From Prevotella sp. (GTDB taxonomy: Bacteria; Bacteroidota; Bacteroidia; Bacteroidales; Bacteroidaceae), in the NCBI GenBank assembly GCA_016285075.1, contig JAEEQB010000013.1, forward strand, positions 1 to 64,000: a stretch of DNA of 64,000 bases, read 5' to 3'. The stretch's first letter is position 1. Each line of letters starts with the position of its first letter. Positions 23,521-31,479 of the stretch are shown here, piece by piece. The notes beneath the pieces are model-generated. The model did no database searches, was not told the DNA's origin, and saw only the letters and a program-made list of their open reading frames with translations. Made by a program: the position numbers and the translations under genes.

Positions 23521-23528
23521 TACCTTTG
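23521..23528 (+). promoter_or_regulatory. Promoter -7 element of mtnN-luxS
   Basis: TACCTTTG, 23 bases before the mtnN ATG. No clear TTTG box lies upstream. Confidence 0.6.
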
Positions 23529-23550
23529 CACTCAAAAACAGCAAAAAGAC

Positions 23551-24207
23551 ATGAAAATAGGTATTATTGTGGCGATGGACAAGGAGTTGCGACAGCTCCA
23601 GTCACTTTTCAACAGCGACGAAGTGATAGTCCGGAAATGCGGCATCGGCAAGGTGAATGCCGCCCTGGGTGCTCAGCGTATGATCAATGAGGTGCATCCC
23701 GATTACATCATCTCCTCTGGCTGTGCAGGAGGCAACGGCGACGATGTCAACGTGCAGGACGTAGTGGCAAGTACCGAGCTGTGCTACCACGACGTGTATT
23801 GTGGCACCTCCATTGACAACTGCACGCAATACGGACAGGTGCAAGGCCTTCCCGCTCGTTTCCAGACTGACCCGTATCTGCTGCAGAAAGTACGGCAATT
23901 ATCCGCCAGCGACTGTCTTATACCCATTCATCAGGGGCTCATCGTCACCGGCGACTGGTTTGTGGACTCAAAGGAAAAGATGCGTGAGATTATCGGCCAC
24001 TTCCCTGAAGCAAAAGCCGTGGACATGGAGTCGGCAGCCATAGCTCATACATGCTACCTCAACAACGTTCCGTTCATCTCCTTCCGTATCATCAGCGACG
24101 TGCCCCTGCGCGACACCGATGCATCCCAGTACCACAACTTCTGGGACACCATAGCCGAACGCTCGTTCCAGATCACCAAATCGTTCGTGGAACTGGTGTT
24201 GGGATAG
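23551..24207 (+). CDS. mtnN: 5'-methylthioadenosine/S-adenosylhomocysteine nucleosidase
   Basis: 218 residues. MKIGIIVAMDKEL holds the acid E12; CGIGKVNAALGAQ, SSGCAGGNGDDVNVQDVV, VDMESAAIAH (ribose-binding Glu) and RIISDVP (catalytic Asp) complete the MTAN pattern. It removes adenine from S-adenosylhomocysteine and methylthioadenosine. Its partner luxS follows after 41 bases and uses the resulting S-ribosylhomocysteine, so the two genes together recycle the methyl-cycle by-product and make the AI-2 precursor. Confidence 0.95.
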   Translation: MKIGIIVAMDKELRQLQSLFNSDEVIVRKCGIGKVNAALGAQRMINEVHPDYIISSGCAGGNGDDVNVQDVVASTELCYHDVYCGTSIDNCTQYGQVQGLPARFQTDPYLLQKVRQLSASDCLIPIHQGLIVTGDWFVDSKEKMREIIGHFPEAKAVDMESAAIAHTCYLNNVPFISFRIISDVPLRDTDASQYHNFWDTIAERSFQITKSFVELVLG

Positions 24208-24248
24208 TTTTAGATTTCATTTAGTATTCATTTTAGCAAAACATCATC

Positions 24249-24743
24249 ATGGAAGTTATACAAAGCTTTACAATCGACCACACCCATCTGAAACCCGGCA
24301 TCTATGTGTCGCGTGAAGACAAGGGACTCACAACGTTTGACCTGCGGATCACCGAACCCAACAAGGAGCCGGCAGTGGCTCCTGCAGCCATTCACAGCAT
24401 AGAGCACCTCATGGCAACATGGTTCCGCAACTCACAGGCCAAGGACGATGTGGTCTACGTAGGTCCGATGGGTTGTCTCACGGGCATGTACATCATCATG
24501 TCGGGCAGCTACACCGTTGAGGACATGCGCCTGCTCACCATCGAGTGCCTCGAGTGGATACTCACGCAGACAGAGGTTCCCGCCACCACGCCAGAGACCT
24601 GTGGCAACTACCTGCTCCACGACCTCCCCATGTGTAAATGGGAGTGCCGCCGTTACTTGGACCGCCTGAAGAACGATTTCCACTCAGAATACACCAAGCT
24701 TCAAGTCATCCTCAGCGACGGACGGCGTTTTGCCGATGCATAG
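24249..24743 (+). CDS. luxS: S-ribosylhomocysteine lyase LuxS
   Basis: 164 residues, the usual length. AIHSIEHLMATW gives metal ligands H49 and H53 with E52, GPMGCLTG gives catalytic C76, and ETCGNYLLHDL gives the third ligand C118. LuxS splits S-ribosylhomocysteine into homocysteine and 4,5-dihydroxy-2,3-pentanedione, the source of autoinducer-2. All key residues are present. It is co-directional with mtnN and most likely in one transcript. Confidence 0.97.
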   Translation: MEVIQSFTIDHTHLKPGIYVSREDKGLTTFDLRITEPNKEPAVAPAAIHSIEHLMATWFRNSQAKDDVVYVGPMGCLTGMYIIMSGSYTVEDMRLLTIECLEWILTQTEVPATTPETCGNYLLHDLPMCKWECRRYLDRLKNDFHSEYTKLQVILSDGRRFADA

Positions 24744-24796
24744 ATAAAAGCGGGCTTACTTTTTTCAGAAGTAATTACTCTTTATTCTTCTCTATA

Positions 24797-24836
24797 GTCA
24801 AGGTGGCTGACATGTCTGTTTGCTGGCCACCTTGAC
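24797..24836. terminator. Perfect 11-bp inverted repeat after luxS
   Basis: GTCAAGGTGGC (24797-24807) and GCCACCTTGAC (24826-24836) enclose an 18-base loop. There is no T-run after it, so it could be a terminator that needs other factors, or a protein-binding site. Confidence 0.5.
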
Positions 24837-24853
24837 CATGAATAAAAGAAAGG

Positions 24854-24910
24854 TGCGTACTATTTGCGTACTCTAATATTTGGCCGTTTCAGAGTATTAT
24901 GCTACCTTTG
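24854..24910 (+). promoter_or_regulatory. Twin TGCGTAC operator and promoter, copy 1
   Basis: TGCGTAC occurs at 24854 and 24865 (11-base step). TTTG follows at 24879-24882 and TACCTTTG at 24903-24910, 20 bases apart. The same layout, to the base, occurs before the glycosyltransferase at 27276-27332. It decides the start of the secreted-protein gene at 24919. Confidence 0.8.
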
Positions 24911-24918
24911 CACTTGAT

Positions 24919-25875
24919 ATGAAACTGAAGTTATTTGTTCTGCTCTGTATCACTACATGGGTTTCCTCCTCTCTTCCAGCGGAGGGTCAGTGCATGTATG
25001 TGTTCAGCCGCGAAGGGTGTGATGCCTACGACATTCGCAACATAGAGGAAGTCAAAGTGGTAGATGGACAACTCGAAATAGGCAGAGTATTCACCTATCC
25101 ATGTGCCGATGTCGATAGCATCACCTTTGCAGAGCCCTCAGTGGAGACGACTCCAAAGGGTTGGTGGGGTGACATGAGCTTTGGACGCTCTGCCTGTTAC
25201 TATCAGTCTTTCCTGAAGGACTATCCCAACATGGTGTTTGAATCAAAAGATAGCCTCTGCTCGTCTGCCCTGTACTACCTGCCTGAAGATTTTTACGGTT
25301 CACGTGAGGGACTACAGAAGGTTGGCAGGAAATGGCGCTATGTCAAGAACACCCTGTCGGGTCGGCGAAAGATAGAGCTCCATCTCTTTGATACTCCTGA
25401 AGACAGGTTCGATATAGCCTACGACACACACGGCCATGCCATCCTTGATTATTCCGATGCTTTCAACCTTTTTCCTGTCCCAACCGCCAAGCAGGTCACA
25501 GACTACTGGTATCATCCAGATACGACGGCACTTATGCCTTCTTCTCCCGTTTTCGGCACGTTCGATGGTAAGCACTATAAGGTATCGCTGCCAGGCATGA
25601 AGGAGCCAGTGCGCTTCATCATTGATCTGGGTCCTGCCATTGGCGGCTATTTTGCTGACGACACGACAACAATCGTGTTTCCTGACACGCTTACTGCCAC
25701 AGAGACATTCCGTCAGATGGATGTCAGCAATGATGATTTCACCCAATTCTCTTTGTATGGCGACCGCATTATCATCAGAGAATTTTTCTATGCACCAGTC
25801 GATGAGGTTATGAAATGGCTTGTACGTTTCGACCTTGACATCTGTAAACCCGTTTTTATTCGCGAAGAGGAATGA
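24919..25875 (+). CDS. Secreted protein of unknown function
   Basis: 318 residues from the ATG just after the promoter; an earlier in-frame ATG (24880) lies inside the promoter and is rejected. MKLKLFVLLCITTWVSSSLPAEG is a signal peptide. The mature part has YVFSREGCDAYDIRNIEEVKVVDGQ and VDSITFAEP, which resemble the beta-strand opening of Bacteroidetes cell-surface proteins, then an aromatic-rich region with a FDIAYDTHGHAILDYSD stretch. I do not recognise a catalytic motif. The stop overlaps the start of the TPR regulator by four bases, so they form one unit. Confidence 0.75.
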   Translation: MKLKLFVLLCITTWVSSSLPAEGQCMYVFSREGCDAYDIRNIEEVKVVDGQLEIGRVFTYPCADVDSITFAEPSVETTPKGWWGDMSFGRSACYYQSFLKDYPNMVFESKDSLCSSALYYLPEDFYGSREGLQKVGRKWRYVKNTLSGRRKIELHLFDTPEDRFDIAYDTHGHAILDYSDAFNLFPVPTAKQVTDYWYHPDTTALMPSSPVFGTFDGKHYKVSLPGMKEPVRFIIDLGPAIGGYFADDTTTIVFPDTLTATETFRQMDVSNDDFTQFSLYGDRIIIREFFYAPVDEVMKWLVRFDLDICKPVFIREEE

Positions 25876-27194
25876 AGCCGTTCTGTTTGCTCTGCCTGCT
25901 TGTGCCACTCCTCTTTGGCGGCTGTTCTGTATCCACCAGTCGCGATGCTTACCAACAAGCACTGGTCTGTATGGAACAGGGCGATGCACCCCAAGCACTG
26001 GCCTACCTGAAAACGGCAGCCCATCAGGCCACCGATGATTCGCTTCTTGCGGCTGTCTATAACGACATGGGGAGCTTGCTTTTCAACGAGGGGTTGCAGG
26101 AGCAGGCACTCGACGCCTATCTCATGGCATATCAGGCGAACTGTGCGCTGGGCGATACCATTGGCATGGCCTATAATCAGGCGGACATAGCCAATGTTTA
26201 CCGTACCCGCGAAGCCGATGACAGCTGCGTCTACTATTTCGACCAAGCTTTAGCGTTGGCACGTTCTCAGGGCGACAGTCTGTTGGTGGCTGACATCCAA
26301 GACCAGTTGGCAGGCTACTATCTATGGCATAAGGACTACGAAAAGGCCCGTTCGCTGCTTTTCACAAGGTTACATGATTCCATGGCAGGTGGCATCTGCT
26401 TCATGCTGGCCGATCTATACCACCACACTGGACAGCAAGATTCTGCACGCTACTATTGCCAGTTGCTACTGAAGGAGAGGGACATAGGGCTGCGACAGAT
26501 GGGACACAAATGGATGGCAGAGATACTCTTGGCAGAAGACCATACGACAGAAGCTGTCCAGCATTTGGAGCAATATGAGCTGCTGACCGACTCGTTGATG
26601 CAAGAGACTGATACCGAGGCTCTTCACCGTGTCAGCGCTCTTTATGACTACTCCCAGCGTGAACAGGAAAATGCGCGTCTACAGCAGCGTGTCATTATCG
26701 TTGCTGCCGTTGCTACCGTATTGTTCCTGCTGTTAATAGCCGTTCTGCTCTTCTTCAGCCGTCGGCGCATGCAATACAGGATGAAACTGGAGCAGTTGGA
26801 ACACCTGCTGTCCGACTATAGGAAGAACGACTCAAAGACTATAGAAAACAAGCAGCAGATACTGACGGAGACTCCTATTTACCAACGCATCAACCGTTTG
26901 TTGGGTGATTCACGCCACCCATCCATGACTGACGAGGACTGGCACAACCTGGAAGACACCTTTATGAGGGTACAGCCTACTTTCCTTGCCCGTCTGCGTG
27001 AGTTCCATCGTTTTTCCACCCATGAGCTTCATATCTGCCTGCTGCTGAGGTTAGGACTGCAGCCAGCTGCCATTGGCCAGCTCACCGCACATTCCAAGCA
27101 GTCTATCTCCAGTACCCGTTCACGCCTCTTCGGGAAAGTCTTCGGACAAAAGGGCACACCCGCACAATGGGATGAGTTTGTCCTCTCGTTGTAA
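25872..27194 (+). CDS. Membrane TPR lipoprotein with C-terminal HTH, regulator
   Basis: 440 residues. MKPFCLLCLLVPLLFGGC is a lipoprotein-like leader (Cys18). Residues about 25-245 are tetratricopeptide repeats (GDAPQALAYLKTAAHQ, LFNEGLQEQALDAYLMAYQ). A membrane helix lies at about 276-298 (VIIVAAVATVLFLLLIAVLLFF) and a basic coiled-coil follows. The end (FSTHELHICLLLRLGLQPAAIGQLTAHSKQSISSTRSRLFGKVF) is a LuxR-like helix-turn-helix. Such Bacteroidetes proteins are thought to sense in the periplasm and act on DNA from the membrane. It lies between two promoters with identical twin operators, so it may bind them. Translation is coupled to the secreted protein upstream. Confidence 0.82.
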   Translation: MKPFCLLCLLVPLLFGGCSVSTSRDAYQQALVCMEQGDAPQALAYLKTAAHQATDDSLLAAVYNDMGSLLFNEGLQEQALDAYLMAYQANCALGDTIGMAYNQADIANVYRTREADDSCVYYFDQALALARSQGDSLLVADIQDQLAGYYLWHKDYEKARSLLFTRLHDSMAGGICFMLADLYHHTGQQDSARYYCQLLLKERDIGLRQMGHKWMAEILLAEDHTTEAVQHLEQYELLTDSLMQETDTEALHRVSALYDYSQREQENARLQQRVIIVAAVATVLFLLLIAVLLFFSRRRMQYRMKLEQLEHLLSDYRKNDSKTIENKQQILTETPIYQRINRLLGDSRHPSMTDEDWHNLEDTFMRVQPTFLARLREFHRFSTHELHICLLLRLGLQPAAIGQLTAHSKQSISSTRSRLFGKVFGQKGTPAQWDEFVLSL

Positions 27195-27275
27195 GGGATG
27201 CAAAGTGCTGGTGAACTTTCGAGCGCATTGCATCTAACTCGCGTATTTTGACCACATGGCCGAAAAATGCCCTCT

Positions 27276-27332
27276 TGCGTACCCCTTGCGTACACAATTA
27301 TTTGGAAAAACATTATTTTTCCTCTATTTTTG
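27276..27332 (+). promoter_or_regulatory. Twin TGCGTAC operator and promoter, copy 2
   Basis: TGCGTAC at 27276 and 27287 (11-base step), TTTG at 27301-27304, TATTTTTG at 27325-27332 (20-base spacer). Distances equal copy 1 throughout, including seven bases from the second site to TTTG. Confidence 0.8.
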
Positions 27333-27367
27333 CACCGAAATTGCGTGGATCGTTATGAAGTGAGTAT

Positions 27368-28423
27368 ATGACACAACTATCTCATATGCCTTTGCAGGCT
27401 TCAATGCCTCCTGCGAGGACGGACATATCTGTGCTGCTGGTGTTCTTCAACCGCCCTGCTACCTTCCGCCAGGTGTTTGAGCAGGTCAGGCTTTCGCGAC
27501 CCTCACGCCTGTTCCTCTATCAGGACGGGCCGCGTAACGAGAGAGACCTGCCCGGCATCAAGGCCTGCCGCAAGATAGCGGAAGGGATTGACTGGCAGTG
27601 TGACGTACATCAGAACTACCTGCAGGAGAACCAGGGCTGCGACCCAACGATGTATCGGGCAGTGGTATGGGCATTCTCCATGACCGACAAGCTGATCATC
27701 CTTGAGGACGATGTTGTTCCCTCCCTGTCGTTCATTCCCTTCTGCAAGGAGATGCTCGACCGCTATGAGCATGACCGCCGCATCATGATGGTGTCGGGCT
27801 TCAATGTGGACGAGGTGTCTTCCGGCCTTGACGAGGACTATTTCTTCACTTCAGCCTTCTCCATCTGTGGCTGGGCCACGTGGCGCAGGGTAGCAGAAGA
27901 GTGGGATGCCAGCTACTCCTTCATGGACGACCCGTTCTGCGTAAGGCAGCTGGAGTCGCTGATAAAATACAGGAAGGTTCGTCCGGACTTGATGAAGATG
28001 TTCCGCGACCACAGCCACTCGGGCAAGGAGTACTTCGAGACCATCGTTTGGGCATCCATGCTGCTCAACTCCGGGCTGGCGGTGATGCCCTCGAGGAACC
28101 TCGTCAGCAACATCGGTCTGACGGCAGGCTCCACGCATTTCACCACAGCAACGCTGAAGACTACTCCGCGCAGGCTGCGCAGGATCTTCACGATGAGGCG
28201 TCTGGAGCTGGATTTCCCGCTGAGGCATCCCCGCTCTGTCGTTGAGGACGACGGATACAAGGACCGCCTCTACCGGGTGAACGCCTGGGGCCATCCGTGG
28301 CGGAAGTTTTACTATGCCATGGAAGAGCTGTTGCTCAACCTGAGGTACGGTCGCTTCCACAGTATCTTCTATGCCCTGAGGAACCGTATAGAGAAATGGA
28401 CAGGGAAGTACATATATAAATAA
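27368..28423 (+). CDS. GT-A fold glycosyltransferase
   Basis: 351 residues, soluble with a basic C-terminal part. DISVLLVFFNRPATFRQVFEQV and RLFLYQDGP form the nucleotide-sugar-binding start, and LIILEDDVVPSLSFI carries the EDD metal motif. FSICGWATWRRV is typical of Bacteroidetes hemolysin-activation-like nucleotide-diphospho-sugar transferases. The acceptor is unknown. Its promoter is a near copy of that of the secreted protein/TPR regulator unit, so it is likely co-regulated with them. Confidence 0.82.
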   Translation: MTQLSHMPLQASMPPARTDISVLLVFFNRPATFRQVFEQVRLSRPSRLFLYQDGPRNERDLPGIKACRKIAEGIDWQCDVHQNYLQENQGCDPTMYRAVVWAFSMTDKLIILEDDVVPSLSFIPFCKEMLDRYEHDRRIMMVSGFNVDEVSSGLDEDYFFTSAFSICGWATWRRVAEEWDASYSFMDDPFCVRQLESLIKYRKVRPDLMKMFRDHSHSGKEYFETIVWASMLLNSGLAVMPSRNLVSNIGLTAGSTHFTTATLKTTPRRLRRIFTMRRLELDFPLRHPRSVVEDDGYKDRLYRVNAWGHPWRKFYYAMEELLLNLRYGRFHSIFYALRNRIEKWTGKYIYK

Positions 28424-28553
28424 TGTACAAAGGGCGCATTACGAAAAAGTGCCAAACTTTACGTCAAGGATCTTTTTTCTTAAACTATGTTAAGGGAAAG
28501 CAGTATTTTGGGCTTTTTTTTATCATATAGGCAGAAGCACAAGAGAAAAGTGC

Positions 28554-28561
28554 TATATTTG
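28554..28561 (+). promoter_or_regulatory. Promoter -7 element of the C13 protease unit
   Basis: TATATTTG, 14 bases before the ATG. No TTTG at the right spacing is seen upstream, so a different factor or an activator may be needed. Confidence 0.5.
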
Positions 28562-28575
28562 CATTAACAAAGAGT

Positions 28576-29571
28576 ATGAAGATACTGACGCTAGTCCTTA
28601 CCATCGTTCTGCTGCTCAGCACAGCCGCCTACGCCTACGGAGCGCAGGATGGAGCACTCTATGCCGTGCTCATCAACGGCGGGCGCAATAGGCTGACCAA
28701 TCACGAGCGTTATTGGAACGATTGCGCATTCCTCTATCGTACACTGCGTCAGACCTATCACGTGCCCAAGCGCAACATCTCCGTACTGATGAGCGATGGC
28801 AGCGACCCAGAAAAGGATATGCTCCGTGCCGATGGCCTAGGATTCCTATCCTCTCCAATGGACCTGGACGGTGACGGACAGTGGGACGTAGCGAATGCTG
28901 CTACAATACAGACGGTAAGCCGCACGTTCATGCAGCTGTCCAACCAACTGACAGCCAACGACCGCCTGCTGCTCTTCATCATAGACCATGGCGGCAGCGA
29001 CGACCAACAGGAAGACAGCTACGTATGGCTTTGGAACGACGAGCGACTCTATGACTACGAGCTGCCGTTCCTGCTCTACCGCTGTCCGGCAGGCTCCGTC
29101 TGCGTGCTGATGGGACAGTGCTACTCTGGCGGTTTCATCAGCGAACTGATGTACGAAGGGTGTATCGTGTCAACGGCTTGCGATGGAAGCGAGCTGTCGT
29201 GGAAATGCCTTGACCGCCCCTACGACGAGTTCATTTACCACTGGACGTGCGCTGTGAACAAGGCTGATGAGGCAGGCAACAAGATAGATGCCGACAAGAA
29301 CGGCGATGGGCTTATCTCCATGCGCGAAGCCTTCGACTACGCCCGCAGCCACGACCGGAGGCCTGAGACGCCCCAGTATGCCTCTTGCCCTGAGGACTTG
29401 GGCGATCGGTGGACACTTGACGGAGTGATACCCGTAGACATCCAACTGCCGCAGACCGTCACCACCGTCCGCGAGGTGTTCACCCCTGCCGGCATGCGGC
29501 TCTCCCAGCCACGCAAGAGGCAACTCAACATCATCCGCCAAGGTGGAAAAACGAAGAAAGTGATCAAATAA
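28576..29571 (+). CDS. Secreted legumain-like (C13, caspase-fold) cysteine protease
   Basis: 331 residues. MKILTLVLTIVLLLSTAAYAYG is a signal peptide. ALYAVLINGGRNRLTNHERYWND, LLLFIIDHGGSDD (catalytic His) and SVCVLMGQCYSGGFISEL (catalytic Cys) match clan CD family C13, as in legumain and GPI transamidase. Two acidic loops (DLDGDGQWD, DADKNGDGLIS) look like calcium sites. The tail VREVFTPAGMRLSQP, then LNIIRQGGKTKKVIK fits the short Prevotella T9SS sorting pattern, so it is probably exported to the surface. It starts a unit with a secreted protein and a sigma-factor/barrel fusion. Confidence 0.8.
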   Translation: MKILTLVLTIVLLLSTAAYAYGAQDGALYAVLINGGRNRLTNHERYWNDCAFLYRTLRQTYHVPKRNISVLMSDGSDPEKDMLRADGLGFLSSPMDLDGDGQWDVANAATIQTVSRTFMQLSNQLTANDRLLLFIIDHGGSDDQQEDSYVWLWNDERLYDYELPFLLYRCPAGSVCVLMGQCYSGGFISELMYEGCIVSTACDGSELSWKCLDRPYDEFIYHWTCAVNKADEAGNKIDADKNGDGLISMREAFDYARSHDRRPETPQYASCPEDLGDRWTLDGVIPVDIQLPQTVTTVREVFTPAGMRLSQPRKRQLNIIRQGGKTKKVIK

Positions 29572-29601
29572 TACATAGAACCCTTTAATTGCATTACGAA
29601 T

Positions 29602-31461
29602 ATGAAACGACTTTTTATACTTATCACATTAACCCTCCTGCTTGGCAGGGTGCAGGGATGGAGCGCAAGTTACATAGATGACCCCAGTTGCATTCGTGTG
29701 GACTCGTTTTGGGTGGAGGGAAGCATGATGGCTCAAACACCTCTATCGCTTCATGTTATTGCAACAAATACAGGCAACGTTTATTTTGATGCAGTCATGT
29801 GGCTGCTTGACGCTAATACAAAGAAGGGAGTTGACTTCTCTCCAGAACTTAGAACTCCTATGAAACCTGGAGAAACGAAAGAACTCATCAGCCACTTTCA
29901 ATTAGACAAGCCAGGAACTTATACACTGGAAATGGTGCCTGTCATCAATTTCAATTATCAATATTTCTCCTTTACGATAACAGTTTCCGAGTATAAAGAA
30001 CCTCGTTTGAAAGGCTCCTTACAGATAGATATGCTTGAAGAGACTGAAGAAGGAAACTATTTGTATGGTGACTTCCAGAATCCTACATCAGTTACTCGCA
30101 TCACGGGAATAGCAACAGTTACAAATGAAGAAAACTACCCCATCTTCCCGCATTGGGTGAGTATAGTTGGAGAACTTGAAATCACGCCATCAATACTGCC
30201 AGCAATACCAGGAGTCTTTGTATATAGTACCCAAGACTCTCAATTAATACTTTGGGGGAAGGGGATAGGTGCCAAAGAGACCATCACAATTCCATTCTCT
30301 TATAATATCAGAGGCAAGTATGAAGACGAAGGAGATGAAGTGTTTTATCTTTATGCATATTCTCAGAAACTGCAGGAAATCCACTTCAACCCCAAGCAAT
30401 GCACGAACACCTACTGGACGGCAGACCAGCATGTGAAGCCGCTGCCGCAGGAGGGTATGGAGTTGAAGGTGCCTAAGGAGGCGGTGGCAGTGGACTTCCG
30501 TGGGAACTACGGCGTCGACGATGTCTTCACCGTGGACGTGACAGAGGCCAACCCCAACTGTCTGTATTATCTGAACAACCTCGACTATGTGCCGAAGGGA
30601 CTGGACTACGACCGCTTGGTGATTCGTGACTACGCCATCCGCGACCTCGTTATCGATGAACGCCACGACTTCTACTGCCCTATGCCCTTTGAGGCCAAGA
30701 CGGCGCTGTTGACTGTTACCCCTGAAGGAAAGGAAGCTTTTGACAAGAATTCAGAAGTTACCGGTAGTTGCTCAGGCACCATCACCCTGCCGTTCGATGC
30801 GCAGCGGATACAGTTGACCGACGTGAACGGAGAAAGTACTCTCGGTCAAGACGGCCTGACTTTCTTTCGCTTTGCTGGCATCCGCCGCGATTTGACGCTA
30901 CTCTTTTCCCCAGTCCTCGACTCGCAACTTTTGGCATACGAACCCTGTTTCTTTAATTCCAGACCTTCACGCATCGCGTTCAGTGCCGAGAACATCACAG
31001 TGCCTGCCACCCGTCCTGCCGTGACCCATACCCAGTACTTTGACTTTAAGGGTACTACCACCGCAAAAACAGGAGATCTGTGCTTGCCGTGGAGTCAGGA
31101 AAACGGCTGTTTTGCACTTGACGTCCTTAATTTTGAACAGAAAACGTTACGCCCTTTTAATGCGGCTATCTTTGGAGATGAGGTCTTGAAAAGATTACTT
31201 TATGAAATGCCTACTAATCCCCCTGTAGTAAAACCTGGCGAGACCTCTGAAGATTTTACCCTCAAGTTCCCGATAGCTATTCTTGATGATGAGAATAAAA
31301 ATAATATAACTTTCATCCACCAACTCCAAACATCCACGCCCCAACCTCCAACCACTCAGGGCGTCTACTCACTTACCGGGCAGTACCTAGGTCGTAGCGG
31401 CGAGGTGAGCCTGAAGCCAGGGCTATACGTCATTGACGGAAAGAAGAGAATCGTTAGATAA
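29602..31461 (+). CDS. Secreted protein with T9SS-type tail
   Basis: 619 residues. MKRLFILITLTLLLGRVQGWSA is a signal peptide. Residues about 20-250 hold repeated beta-sandwich-like stretches (TPLSLHVIATNTGNVYFDAVMW, KPGETKELISHFQLDKPGTYTLEMV), as in CARDB/Ig-like cell-surface domains. The rest is beta-rich without a motif I recognise. The C-terminus GVYSLTGQYLG, then LKPGLYVIDGKKRIVR is a T9SS sorting tail. It follows the C13 protease by 30 bases and precedes the sigma-fusion gene by 18. Codon use shifts near 30,370: the first part is richer in A+T, the later part G+C-rich, suggesting a mosaic gene. Confidence 0.75.
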   Translation: MKRLFILITLTLLLGRVQGWSASYIDDPSCIRVDSFWVEGSMMAQTPLSLHVIATNTGNVYFDAVMWLLDANTKKGVDFSPELRTPMKPGETKELISHFQLDKPGTYTLEMVPVINFNYQYFSFTITVSEYKEPRLKGSLQIDMLEETEEGNYLYGDFQNPTSVTRITGIATVTNEENYPIFPHWVSIVGELEITPSILPAIPGVFVYSTQDSQLILWGKGIGAKETITIPFSYNIRGKYEDEGDEVFYLYAYSQKLQEIHFNPKQCTNTYWTADQHVKPLPQEGMELKVPKEAVAVDFRGNYGVDDVFTVDVTEANPNCLYYLNNLDYVPKGLDYDRLVIRDYAIRDLVIDERHDFYCPMPFEAKTALLTVTPEGKEAFDKNSEVTGSCSGTITLPFDAQRIQLTDVNGESTLGQDGLTFFRFAGIRRDLTLLFSPVLDSQLLAYEPCFFNSRPSRIAFSAENITVPATRPAVTHTQYFDFKGTTTAKTGDLCLPWSQENGCFALDVLNFEQKTLRPFNAAIFGDEVLKRLLYEMPTNPPVVKPGETSEDFTLKFPIAILDDENKNNITFIHQLQTSTPQPPTTQGVYSLTGQYLGRSGEVSLKPGLYVIDGKKRIVR

Positions 31462-31479
31462 ATATGTTGTGAAAAGAAG

